64,000 bases of DNA from Chiua virens (lineage: Eukaryota; Basidiomycota; Agaricomycetes; Boletales; Boletaceae), in assembly GCA_019787685.1 (NCBI GenBank), contig JAHNUO010000012.1, positions 372,001 through 436,000 on the forward strand, given 5' to 3'. Positions 11,880 to 23,553 of this stretch are shown in pieces; position 1 is the first letter of the stretch, and each line of letters begins with the position of its first letter. Made by a program: the position numbers and the translations under genes. The notes beneath the pieces were generated by a model that did no database searches, had not been told where the DNA came from, and saw only the letters and a program-made list of their open reading frames with translations.

Positions 11880-12890
11880 ATGACCGAGGATGCTAATGTA
11901 ATTTCTTCGCTTGCTGTTGCGGCCATATAATTAATCGAGTCGTTCCAGATGTACACTTGCCGTGTAGATGGCTGTGGTCAGTCGTTCAGGCAAGAACACG
12001 AGCTCAAGAAACACAACGTATTTCACGATAATCCCGACAAGTATGTTGGTAGCATGAACTGTGCCGAAATCCAAGTTGACGACGATTAACAGATTACATT
12101 TCTGTCAGCACCCTGGGTGCGATTTCTACACCTTATATAAAAGGAATCTCGAGGGACATATGGGAAAACAGTGAGTCTTCCTCTACATGATAGTTCTACC
12201 GCATAACGCGATGGTTTACTTTCGTTTCCTGTCAGCACTGGCGAGAAGAGGTTCCCGTGCCCTCAGGAGGATTGCACATACAGAACGAATGATGCTTCCC
12301 TTTTAATAAAACATAGGCGGAGCTATCACGAGTACAAACCTAGGCGCGCATCCCCTACTACGACCATTGTACATCGTCCCTACCATCCGTCTGCAATTCC
12401 TGCCACCGATGACAACAAGGCTACCCCTGCTCTCAGTATGCCAAGAAGACCGGGAGGGGATCCATATCACAACTCATACTCGGCGCGTACAGCGCAGAAG
12501 TCGAGGGATTCCGGTGTCCCCGTCAATGCCATTGCCTCGCCGTCGTCCTCCACATCGATCTCGCAGGAAGGTGCCACGGTGCCGGGACACGCGCAAATTG
12601 CGGCGCAGAAGTCGAGGGATTCTGGTTTTCCCGTCAATGCCATTGCCTCACCGTCGTTCTCCACACCAATCTCGCCAGAAGGTGTCACGGTCCCGGAGCA
12701 CGCGCAAAATGCGGCGCAATGGACGAACTTTTATTTTAACCACGGGGATGCAATGTCTATTGCTCCTAGTTCATGGGGCATACCTGCAGACATGTACTCA
12801 GAATATCCAGATGGGGGTAGTTGGAATGACACCATCTCAAATGCGTTCGCCAACGACTACATGAACTGGTTACAGGCCCGCGCCCACTGA
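11880..12890 (+). CDS. C2H2 zinc-finger protein, paralog B (280 aa)
   Basis: Four exons: 11880-11897, 11949-12040, 12093-12170 and 12236-12890, exactly 281 codons. The short first exon (MTEDAN) precedes finger 1, MYTCRVDGCGQSFRQEHELK with H-X3-H. Finger 2 is FCQHPGCDFYTLYKRNLEGH, followed by TGEKRFPCP and finger 3 (C-X4-C-X12-H-X4-H, complete here). Intron phases and positions match paralogs A and C, so the three share an ancestor. The tail differs: it carries a direct repeat of 37 residues (12492-12713) and ends in SWNDTISNAFANDYMNWLQ. A putative nuclear DNA-binding protein; no target can be inferred. An open frame just after the stop (12929-13129) is also Ser/Thr-rich and could be an alternative 3' end, but no splice chain joins it convincingly. 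Confidence 0.8.
12492..12713 (+). repeat. Tandem 111-bp duplication inside zinc-finger gene B
   Basis: Two adjacent in-frame units (12492-12602 and 12603-12713) each encode 37 residues. Each begins AQKSRDSG and contains VNAIASPS, with about 10 amino-acid differences between copies. Confidence 0.85.
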
Positions 12891-14128
12891 CCAGGAATAT
12901 ACTGCGTGCACTACTACAATGGGAGACCTTGAACACACCCCGTACCGTCGGTAGTGCCCCGCCGTTAATGTTCAGCGAGGACGCTCATACACAAGGACAG
13001 TTGCACAATTCTGCAACAGGCTTTATTAATGTCGCCGATGCGACTGGTTCCGTCGCGACCACCGTGCCAATGGTCGCGAGCGAATGGGATCCACTCTCCC
13101 GTTCAACCTCGAAGACAATCCAGAACTAGATACGTCCATGGCGCGGACGACCCCACTCTCAACTTCTAGGCGCATCTCACTGACGCGGATCCCTTGGTTT
13201 CCTTCGACGCCTGCGGACGGCGCGGACGAGGGAGATGCTGGTCAGTAACCCCATATCCTATCATTCCTCAACGGATAGCTCTCTCCCTGTCGAGAAGTTT
13301 CTATCTTCTTTTCTACAAGGCCTATAATATTCCAGTTCGATGTATATCCCGGATTCCCGATACCCTGATCCCATGCTGCCGGAGACTTTTTCAGTCCCTA
13401 CCACATACTGTACTATACCTACGCAAATGTCATGATCCCGTGCTACTAGTAGAAAGAATGTTGATCTTGTCAATGTAGTGATGTATACGATTCACTGCTT
13501 TAAATTGGTGCTTTGAAATGGTATTTCGTCGTCCCAGGTTGTTCTCAAATCGGCTTGTTGTTTGTAGGAGGTTGGAAGAGAGGGCATGTTTACCCAGTCT
13601 ATGACTCATGTGTACATGATCGACGCTCACTGTGGTGCACCACTGAACGGACTTACCCCCTCACAATTAAAATTCGCCAACGACTCGGAGCATTTATTTG
13701 AGCTCACGTCTTGCACATCATCGTGCGCCACTGGGCGAGGCAACCTGTTTCCTTACCATTTTCCTTTGAATTTGTGAGCTTTCCGCATGCAAACATTGTT
13801 TTTTCCGACATGAGTGAAATGAAGGTTATGTTCCGGGCCGGTCTATTCCCGGTCCTCATACAAGCGAATTAAGTAAAGTGGCTCAGCTTCACGACGGGTG
13901 GAAATTAAACTGGGCGACATGACGTTCATGATAGCATTAGTACATACAATGTAAAGTCCTGTAAGATATCATCAATAAGGGCGTGGAAATGATGTTGTCC
14001 GTGAAGAGATGCAACGAGTGATCGTGTGAACAAGGAAAGGAAATACTAATGAGTGACCACGTAAATGACGAGTGGGAGAAGAAAAGTGGAATGGAATTAT
14101 GAAAGAGACGATGCATGGCAGCTCAACT
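12891..14128. other. Intergenic, no clear gene
   Basis: It contains a 66-codon Ser/Thr-rich open frame directly behind gene B (12929-13129) and scattered short frames. Nothing recognisable is seen; the 3' ends of genes B and C converge here. Confidence 0.4.
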
Positions 14129-15246
14129 TCAAGCAACGAGTCTCAAAAACTCTTTGTGAGCGTCCAACGCGGACTGATCCCAGCCCTCGATGCCAGCATC
14201 GACCATCCAGTCGGGACACAGACATCCCTCACGTCCCGTTCGTGCTTCGGAAGCAAGCGCATCTGAGAAGGGGCTAGCTATATTATAAGATTCCGGAAGG
14301 CAGCCCATCCAGTTCGTGTTGAATGAGCTGTAGGCCGCATCGTACTGTGCCATCCAGTGGGGATCCAACGTCGGGTCGTAAAGGGCGTCCAGTTTCGTGT
14401 TGTCCTTGGGTGCGGCAAATCTCGTTGCACTGCTGACAATGGAGGATTCCCATGCAGACGCGTTGGATGAAAGATCAGATCTATCAGAGACCACCGACGG
14501 CCATCCATATACGTTAACGTCTCCCTGTCGGATGAAAGGGGAAGAATCTTCTGACGACTCGGAGCAAATGGATGGGGGTTCAGGGCTATTGTCGGCACTG
14601 GTAGTCATGCTCCGAACGAGAGACGGTTCGCGGGACGGTGGGACAGAAGTCACAGGACGCCCGTACGGGTGATAGCGTTGAGAAATTATCCCATTTCCTC
14701 CTTTCCGGGACTTTGGCTCTAGAGAAGTAGAAGTTGCCTTTCCACGAGTGCGGTTGGGCGATGGCACATATCCATGCTTCTTCTTCCGATGCTTCGTCAA
14801 GGCAGCGGGGTCGTTGGTTTTGTAATCGCAGTGTTCAACGCAAGGTGGCGACCCATGAGAGCCAGGATGGCAAATCATGTCAGGACACCTATGGTTCTTC
14901 TCGCCTGTGCTGAACGAAAAGGAATAAAGTTCAGTGTATATCGAATGCGTTCAAAGGAGACTCACTGTGTTCCCAAGTGGATCAAAAGATTCTTCTTTTG
15001 ACAACTGTAGAAATTGCATCGCGGACAATAATGCAGACTATCAACAACATCGACTTGAACGGAGGTCATGTCACTATGGCGGGGCACGTACCTGTCGGGA
15101 GCTTCGTGTGCGATTATGTGTTTTTTCAGTTGATGTGCCCTCGTGAAGACCTTCTTACAGTCACGGTAGGTGCAAGGATAAGTCTGGTATTTCATTCAGT
15201 TTAAAGCCTGGCGAGGAAACAGGGGACGTACCGTTGGCTCAGCCAT
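14129..15246 (-). CDS. C2H2 zinc-finger protein, paralog C (319 aa)
   Basis: Four exons on the minus strand: 15246-15232, 15183-15092, 15037-14966 and 14909-14129, exactly 320 codons, with introns of 48, 54 and 56 bp. Exon 1 encodes MAEPT. Finger 1 is YPCTYRDCKKVFTRAHQLKKH, finger 2 is HYCPRCNFYSCQKKNLLIH, then a TGEKN linker. Finger 3 is enlarged (CPDMICHPGSHGSPPC before CDYKTNDPAALTKH). The C-terminal region shares LYDPTL...W, a Tyr-rich AYSSF block and REGCLCPDWM with paralog A, but not with B. Probably a nuclear regulator; function unknown. It lies about 1.2 kb from gene B in a tail-to-tail arrangement. Confidence 0.8.
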
Positions 15247-17228
15247 GATCTCCAGTTGATCCAGTCAAGCAAGGAGCGTGAAGAAAGGGTATCAGGTCAC
15301 GTCAAATGGAACGGCTAGATTATCAAGGAGGGTGGAAGGATGTGAGTAAAGTAATCTTCCGGTCAATCGCGTTTATATCTTTGTTCTCTTTGATTGTTCC
15401 GGAAGATATGGTCCATGTCCGAGTTTTCCATTCTTTGTCTACCACAAGAAAGCACCCCCATGTCCCAGACGTTTCAAGCTTTGAGACAAAGACATATGCT
15501 GAGGTGTATTTTGGACCCTTTTCGTTGGACAATGCGCGCCATTGGATACGACCATTCTTCCTGGGTGACTGTGGGGTAGTGACAGTCTAGGCTCGGTGTG
15601 ACGGTATCAATGGCAATCGCACTGTGTTGAAGGTGTTTGATCAACGTAACTTTCCGCCCCAAAACACGCACGATGGTGTCACAGGTGTGAACATGTTCTA
15701 AATTCTAATATCTCTTCTTTATCCACAAGAGCAGAAGCTGTGCCACTGCCGCACCGCCACGATGGCGGTTTTGGCTGAGCATTGTCGCAATAAGTACACC
15801 ATCCACAAAAGGACGGTCACAGCTGTCGACTGACTCGGATATAATGTCCTATCCTGACGTTTATTGCGACAGCCGGTACCTGAATGAACCTCAATGATGT
15901 AGCAGCGACTCGGACACACTGGCACGTGCAAGCGACTCGTAGAATGCAGGTCGAATAACAAAGATGCTTGAAACCCGGCTCGACAACTCGTCCGAAATGC
16001 AATGTTAAAGGTTATCGTTATCAGTTGAGTGATCGTCCTCATTTTGATAAAAATATCTGAATCTCCTTCGGGCTACGACGAACATATCTTAGAACTTTCA
16101 ACGCACACTAAATTTCTGCCGGAGGGTCTGACTGCAACTTGACTTGGCCAGTCCTGAAGGCCATGAGTCATGGACATTCGTCACTTAAATCGACATAGCT
16201 TCTCATATATCACGTCCGGGTCATAAGCCGGTCCATGTGCTATCGCTGAGGTTCTCCGCTACATTTTCCATTGACCGGTAGTGCGGAGAAGTGGTCCCAG
16301 CGCCACGGGCCGACCCGGGGCACTCATTTGTCTCGACTCTGGGAATTTGAGGGTGATTCGATCCGGACCTCGGAAAGAAACTCCTGACATTATGACCCCT
16401 TATCTGCTATTGGTTAGATGCACCAAACAACACCACCTGGTAGCCGTGGAAAGGGATGCTGGGTAATGGGATGTCCAACTTCCTGTTTTACAATCTCCGA
16501 AGTCACTGACCTTCGATGGTGTCTAGTGCACGTGTATCATATGTGGCTCGTGTAGGGAGCTGGGCTGGGGCATATGTACGTACGGGCCAGTGCCAAATGG
16601 TAAACAGATAAGAGGCACATGCACACAGGACCCCAAAAAGTATGGGCGTCCCGGGTATACCCTCTGCCACATCCGCGTAAATGGCTTCATGGAAATGGCA
16701 AGTCTGCTGATCAACATTTGTAGTTCCAGCGACTCTACAGCATGGTGTCGTAAAGCGCAACGGAAAGGGTATGAAGAAACTGGTACTTCATCAGGTGCGG
16801 TGTGCTGTGCACTTTCCAGTGTACACTGCGAGCGCCGGCCATCGCGAGAGATCCGAATATGCTAAACGCCATGATGGTGATGTGAATGCGTAAGCTGTTG
16901 GCCTGGTCTTTCCCTTGTTTGAATGATAAATAGCGACATATCGACGCTTCATATATAAGAGGATGTACGCATCGCACGTCGTGGCCGGGACAAATGTGGA
17001 GTGATCTATACATAATCGGATCAGAGAAATGTGTACGAAATTAGGCACGCAGCTAGCAGGTGTGGTTGGTCCAAATACGCGGACTGGCATCCTGCCATGC
17101 ACATACACCTAGTTCCAACTAGCTGTGTATGGAGGTTTATCAGGGATTCGAGGCAGACTTTGGGACTCTTGTAGCCCAAGAGCAAACGGAGCTCCAAGGT
17201 GAAGATTTCGTCCCTTTTGATCCCCATC
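15247..17228. other. Intergenic; possible small minus-strand membrane peptide at about 16500-16880
   Basis: Most of the interval shows nothing. On the minus strand, two adjacent frames contain a hydrophobic start (MAFSIFGSLAMAGA, about 16870) and a later membrane-like segment (PILFGVLCACASYLF, about 16630). They cannot be joined by a clean splice, so no gene is claimed. Confidence 0.3.
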
Positions 17229-18194
17229 ATGAGAACATTCTGGTTACTGGCATCCATTCTCACCATGACTGGAATTACGGCGACCTCCGCCGCGCCTACT
17301 TCCGAAATGAAGTCGCACCACACATCGAGACCTACGCCGACGGAGACACATGGGTCCAGGGACTTGGTTACCTCAAAGCCATGCCCATCGGGGAGTGCAT
17401 GCATGGACTCGGGATCGTACGTGGTGTGCAATGTTGACGAGTTGAAGGGACACTGAAATGCCGTTGTGCACACGTCATTTCCGTGGGGTCGGTGATTGCA
17501 GAATGCAAAACGTCGAACCTAATGCAGCAGGTCCAAGCAGTGTGGAAACTTTGACATTGTACGCAAGTCCAAGTGGGTCAGAAGTGGGAGTGCCGATCGT
17601 GAGCGGGACAGGATGGATTCTGGCTCCGAACTTGGAGGGTAAGTTAGGTTCTCCCGGACCGAATCTGTGGTCGGATCATATCGAGACGGTATTGACCAGC
17701 TTTCACAGAGGGCTCGATCGAGAATACGGCCACAGTAAGCGACATGAAATCTGGCATTCAGGCGCAAAACGGGACTGGTCCGACTGGTGTGATTGTTCAT
17801 GTCACTACGTGGGTGCTGGGGGAGGGGAGCGGGTTCAGCGAGGGTGTCATGTTGGTGTTGGGGGTATTGATTGGGGTTGTTATATTGGCAGTTGTGTTGC
17901 TGAGCATGGGTTGTCAATGCAGCCGGACCCTGTGGTGTTGGAGGGTGAGTCAGCCGATGTCAATGACGACAAGGTTGCTGACACGGTGCCAATGACTGGC
18001 AGAAAATGAGCGTGTCGCTGGAGGGACCCGAGGAACCACCGCTATGGACTGTACGGGTGAGACAGCCACTGGAGATGCCGTGGTCGAATATGCCAACACC
18101 ACCGTCGCCAGTGTCACCGCGCACAACGTCGTCGGACGCTGTATATAGTTTTAGCAACCAGCTTGGTGCATGGCGCAATCCACATGTAGTATAG
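17229..18194 (+). CDS. Orphan type I single-pass membrane protein (253 aa)
   Basis: Four exons: 17229-17416, 17502-17638, 17700-17944 and 18003-18194, exactly 254 codons, with GT-AG introns of 85, 61 and 58 bp. The start MRTFWLLASILTMTGITATS is a clear signal peptide. The lumenal part is Ser/Thr/Gly-rich with a few Cys (KPCPSGSAC). A single transmembrane helix VMLVLGVLIGVVILAVVLL is followed by SMGCQC, whose Cys residues are candidates for palmitoylation. The cytoplasmic tail is Pro/Ser-rich (PTPPSPVSPRTTSS). The architecture resembles small fungal cell-surface sensors or mucin-like proteins, but no known domain was recognised, so the function is open. Confidence 0.65.
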
Positions 18195-18352
18195 CTGGTG
18201 AGAATCACCACTAGGATTCTCATGAATAAAATGTAGTTAGTACTAGTGTCACAAGGCAGTGGGAGTGAGTCGAGGGCGCAGCCGACTCAGACACCTTTTG
18301 AAAAGTCAAGTCATCCCCTTTTCTTCCACTTCCACCACCATCGACACCGTAG

Positions 18353-21300
18353 ATGTCCTCCTCGGGCTACCATCCGTCGCCCCATCTACATCGTGTTAGT
18401 CTACACTCTCATGGAAAGCGCCCATTCGAGGAGTGTGGCGGGTATGATTCAGATCCTGACAACATGCCCATCCAGCCCACTACGACCAGTGGCTCCTCCT
18501 CTAATAACCATCGCTTTTCGTCCATCTCTACCCCAGCCCAAGAGACAAGGAATAAGAGAGCCCGGAGCACCAGTTCGTCCAGTACAGATGTCTCAAATCC
18601 ATCCTCCTCCAGTGGCTACAACACCGCCCAGTCCAGCTCACGCAGCGATCTCTCTTCCGATGGTCCGTCTGTGTTGCCTGCGAATGCGGTAGATTGTCCA
18701 GTACATCCTGTCATCTCCCTGCCTTCCTTTGTCTCAACCCATGATGTCCACATGTCCGATTTGCACCTTCCCATCCCCCCCATTCACCCTCAACGCACCC
18801 ATGTTCCGACCCCTCCTACTCCAGAAGATACCCTTCGGACCTCTCTCCAACGCTTCGCAGAGTTTGACCGCCAAATCGCGGCTCTCCGTACTTCCCTCGC
18901 AGCCACACGTTCCTCTCCACTGCCACCCTTGGGTCCTTCCGTTGGGGATCCAGTCCCTTCAGCCGACCATTGGCATCCTAATCCATCAAATTTCCTTTCT
19001 AACGCGAGTTCTGGCCTGCCTGCCTCCACTACTACAGGCATTGCCTCGTCTACCGAAGCTGTTGCACCGAGCGAAACACTCAATTCACTCAATTCATTAC
19101 CCGCATTCGCGTCTTCCAACGGTCAGTACGCCACACGTCTAGACCAATTGAATCAATTAACGCCCCTTCCTTTGTTCCATCATTTTTAGATAGTGCTAAT
19201 GTAATAACACCAACCTCAACTGATTCCGGGGGTGTCCCCTCTGCATCGTTCCCTCCCACATATAGTAATCTCCCGCGATATCCGCCCCATCCTTCTTATC
19301 GCCCCTCTCCTGGCGGCCTTTCTTCGCTTGTTGCAGACCAGCGCGTGGGAGATGCAATCGCTTCCAGCTCTACGCCTTCTTTCATGCGGCCCCCCTCCAA
19401 TGAAAACGCCCCTCGGGTGGCCATCAGATCGTCAGTCTCTGTCGAGGCATCTGCGGCCCCCGCCACTTCCCATATAAGACGCGTGCGAGGGAGCTTGTCC
19501 CCGCTAGTCTTTCCCCCTGATCTCTCCTCGCCACCAACCATCATTACTGATGACATTCTGCCCAGGCATCGCTCACTCAATGACGATAGGGATCCAGCCG
19601 ATGGTCGATCACATAGAAGGGGTATCGATAGCCCGGTTCCCGGCCTAGATCGCGAGGTCTTGTCCCGTTCGGAAGATCGTTCCGGGGAGCAACCATGTAC
19701 GTCTTCGCCTCTGACATTCAGATACGTCCTTACCTTTGGGCAATGGGCAACAGGGTTGTCGTCACAAACACGGCTTGGCCCTGGTGTCCGAGTCATCGGA
19801 GAACGCTCCACGGAGCGGGAAGCGGTTCCTTCTGTGTTCGACGTCTTCAACATTGGTGAATCTTCCAGTGACCGAATCAGGCCATCGTCCGTCCGAGAAC
19901 CTGTCACATCCCGTTATCCTTCCATCGCAGGTGTGTACACCGTCCTGGTGAATGGGTGCTTTCGAGCTGAATAATGTTTCTGACAAACAGAACCTGTGCC
20001 CCCACGTGTCCCCGGCACCCACAACGAGAGGTCGAGGGGACCTGTACCCACCGCGACTACTGTCAACCAAGGCCACTCACAAGACCTCCACACCCGCCTG
20101 CATTCTTCGTGGACGTCTATCCCGTCCTCGAACTCACTCATGTCTGAAAGTGCGTCTGAACGACGGCATGCCCTTGCTATCGAGCGGTTCCGCACACGAG
20201 CCCGTCGTTCCAGCATTGACGCGGATGACGAGTCAGACACTCGGTGGTCGAGCAGCTCGCGGGGCGAGCGGGAGCGGGAGAGTGCTCGTGATCTAGGTAT
20301 TGCGTCGCCAGTACCTCCGAGTCCGAGTGTGGAGAGCGTCCCGGGAACGAATTCGCATTTCCCATCGTTCAGGGTTACCCGTGTGGCACCGTCGATGAAC
20401 AGAGTAGAGCCGGCCAGTTCGGCATCTCTCCCACGTTCGGTGTCAGAGCTGTTTGCAGAGACGCATCGGGAGTTTGAGGGGGTTGAAGATTGGTTGCTTG
20501 ATTGGGGAGAAACACAACGAGGAAGGGGACGCGATCGCGATCCAGAACGGGAACGAGAACGGGAACGGGAAAGGCAATTAGATCGAGAGCGACAACGAGA
20601 ACGGGTATGGGAATGGGAGCGGGAACGCCAGAGGGAGCGGTCGAATCAAGATGTCCGAGGTAGGAGTTTCGCATCTGGGCTGAGTCTGGCGTTGACGAGC
20701 TCGGCGAGAGACGAATCCTCACACCCTCTTGTGCCAGCATCATCTGCGCTACCTCGACCGACCTTGGGTCAACTCGCCGCTGGGCCAAGCACTGCGATGT
20801 CGAATGTGACGGCGACGGCGACCAACAACAATCAACAGTACTCGTACAGCAATCTTAACCTGTCATCTTTCCAATCTGGGTTGTTCAGGGACTCGTTGAG
20901 GAGGAACGCCGAGGTCGACCAGCCTTCTTTCTCTTCGAACGGACCCGTGATACCCCCTGTGTTCTCTGGGGACTCTCGCGCTGCTTCACGACTGGGTTTG
21001 GAGGATAGTGGAAGCGAGATAGATTTTGATGACTTCGTGCGAACAGTACGTATTCTTACCACAGTGGCGGCCCTGGTCTGACAGCGATTTCCGCTTAGCG
21101 TCCACCTTCCCCTGAGTGGTCGAGGCCACAACCCTATGCTGGGTAAGTGAGATGGACTGTGATCGTGCTTCGTCACGCTAACGCTGCGTTGCTCGTAGAC
21201 GCACTCCTCCTCCTGATTATTCACCGCCACCTCGCAACTTTAGTCTTCGCCCTGGTGGCTTCTCTTATCTGCGTAGAGGTAGCATCATCGCATACGACCC

Positions 21301-23553
21301 TCAAGCACGCTCTCAACCTCCGACCCGAAACTCGTTCATCCCGCCGGTACAACCAGCTGCTTCTGGGCCAACAAGACCAATTCCAGCGAGAATCCTCGAG
21401 AGCATCTATCGTTCACAAGAAGATGGGCGGCGAAACGGGACGACAGGGGCCGGTCCGACATACCACTCACAACAAAATCACGCGCCTACACCCGGTACGA
21501 ATACCGCCTCTCGAAACGAACGGAACGATGTCGGTGGTCCGCGGGGTACAAGTGGGAATGGAAACGGAAACCGTGCCGGAAGTGAGGTTGTGAGAGAGAA
21601 CAGGCGAAGTTCGCTCGGGCTCGGCGGTTCGATACGTTCTCGGCTCGCGCGGTTTACGAATCCCCAGTCGTCTTCGAATACGTCGGACGCGTCTTCGCCA
21701 TCGCGGCAACGATCGCCACCGCATCCGATTGGGGCCCGTCCGCAGGCGACGGAACAGCATCCACATCGAAGGGCGTCTGTCCTTGGCGCTGCCATGGTCG
21801 AGCACGAGTCGCGCTCGGAAGGACGTGTCACAGGTCCGCCGCATTGGGCTGCGAATACTGGTTCTGCGGAGTCTGCGGTGACGCGGGATGTGCCCTGGCG
21901 TGCTTCGTCCGGTCCCCGATTCGCCCCCCCGCCCCCGCCTACGAGTAATTCTGTGCGCGCCGAGATGTCCGAGACAGCCGGCCGGGGAGAGGAGTCACGC
22001 TCGCGTTTACGGACGCTGCGGCAGCGATTCCAGCTGGATAGGGGTAGCGATGGTATGCGGGTCTTTAGACCTGGCATGTTGAGAGCTGCGATGGGCCGAC
22101 GTGGCAATTTTGGCGATTATGTGGTGCGTGTGCTGTCATATGTCTTGGTGTATACTGAGTTCAGCTGACACGTGTGACTTAGCCGGACGAGTTGTTTGAC
22201 GATTCGTACGAGGCATTGTTGTCGCTGTCGAGCATGTTGGGAGAGGTTCGTTCGAGAGCGACGCCGGAAGAGGTGATTGCGTCCCTTCCTACCGGAACTT
22301 TTAGAGAGTGGAAAAAAGCAGATAGTGAGACGAGATGTCCTATCTGCTTGGACGACGTATGTGCCATCGTTCATTCCATCGGTCTAGACTGATGCCCTCT
22401 GGATAGTACGAGCCTTCTGATGTTCTCACCAAGCTCATAGAGTGTACGCACTGGTTGCACAAGAATTGTTTGGAGGTGGGTTTCTTTGTGCTTACTCCTG
22501 GGTTGTCTCATGACATGGTGCGACGTATAGCAATGGCTGAGGACGGCCAATACGTGCCCTGTCTGCCGTGAAAAAGTCAAAACATCTCCCAAACCTGCGC
22601 CGGCCCGGAGACGTCCGTATCGGGACCCGTCTGGTCCGTCTGAGACGAACCATGGGGCGAGCAACTCCAGTTCCGGAAATGGTCAAAATAGTCAGAGCGG
22701 TAGGGCTCCGCCTACAAACCCGCCATCAAACAGTGGGAGACCGGTGTCGTTTGCAGCAATGGTGTTTGACCGGATGATGAACGATGGAAGAGACACGCCC
22801 GTGGAGCCTTGGTTGTCTTCGTCATCACCCGTACCGGCCCCTCCAGTGCCGCGAGATGTACGAGGCGCCTTTCTCGAGCGTGTACGGATTCAGGCTCAGC
22901 AGCAACAGCAGCGTGCGCGCGAACCACCTCAGCCACCACACACGCACGATTATCATGATGTATATATGTCGGAACCTCCTTATCATCTCAGGGCACGACC
23001 TACGAGTCAGTCTGGGTCGTCCCCGGCTCGTCAGATGGGAGGGGCTGGCACGAGTGGCATGGATGGGACCAGTGGGCGTCCATTTGGGTTCTTGTTGCGC
23101 GGACAGGGGTCGGATACGAGCATGAGTACTACGAGCTCGCGGTCGAACACGAACATGGTCGTTGATGATGTCAGTGCAAGGCACGAGCCAAGTGGACGTC
23201 GTTCGATGGCAGGCGGGCCGGGGTTCGATGGGCCGATGCCACGATGGGAAAACATGTTTCCGTTGATCCCGTCGTCGTCGTCCAATGCGTTCAACGGTGG
23301 CGGAGGGCCTGCGCCGTCGTCTGTGCCGACGACGCAGAGCGGGTTCGAAGCACACCCGCCGACGATGGTGATATCGAGTTCGACGGACTCGACGAGGGAG
23401 TGGCGGGACACGCGGATGTACGATGCACTGTTTAGCGGGGAGACGTCGCGTTCGTCCTCGTCCTCGTTAGGGTCGTTTTCGACAGGACATTTCTGCCTCG
23501 CTGGCGCCGAGGATGGAGCGTCCGACGGGGATGGTGAACCGGATTCCGATTGA
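18353..23553 (+). CDS. Large RING-H2 protein, putative E3 ubiquitin ligase (1580 aa)
   Basis: Nine exons: 18353-19121, 19190-19696, 19754-19930, 19991-21045, 21099-21142, 21199-22123, 22183-22356, 22407-22475 and 22531-23553, an exact 1581 codons. About 1200 N-terminal residues are disordered Ser/Pro/Arg-rich sequence, including an Arg/Glu-alternating tract near 20520-20640. The only clear domain is a C3H2C3 RING around residues 1210-1255: RCPICLDD, then ECTHWLHKNC, then CPVCR, split by two introns. RING-H2 domains recruit E2 enzymes and catalyse ubiquitin transfer; the substrate is unknown. The exon 2-3 intron (57 bp) has no in-frame stop, so it could be retained. Just after the stop, another frame (about 23490-23653) reads coding-like and acidic (NRIPIDEESPLEEFEFGW), suggesting a missing base near 23480 and a longer true C-terminus. 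Confidence 0.8.

Noticed and set aside
12929..13129. 66-codon Ser/Thr-rich frame after zinc-finger gene B
   Set aside because: No splice pair joins it to gene B and it has no own start context; kept only as a note.
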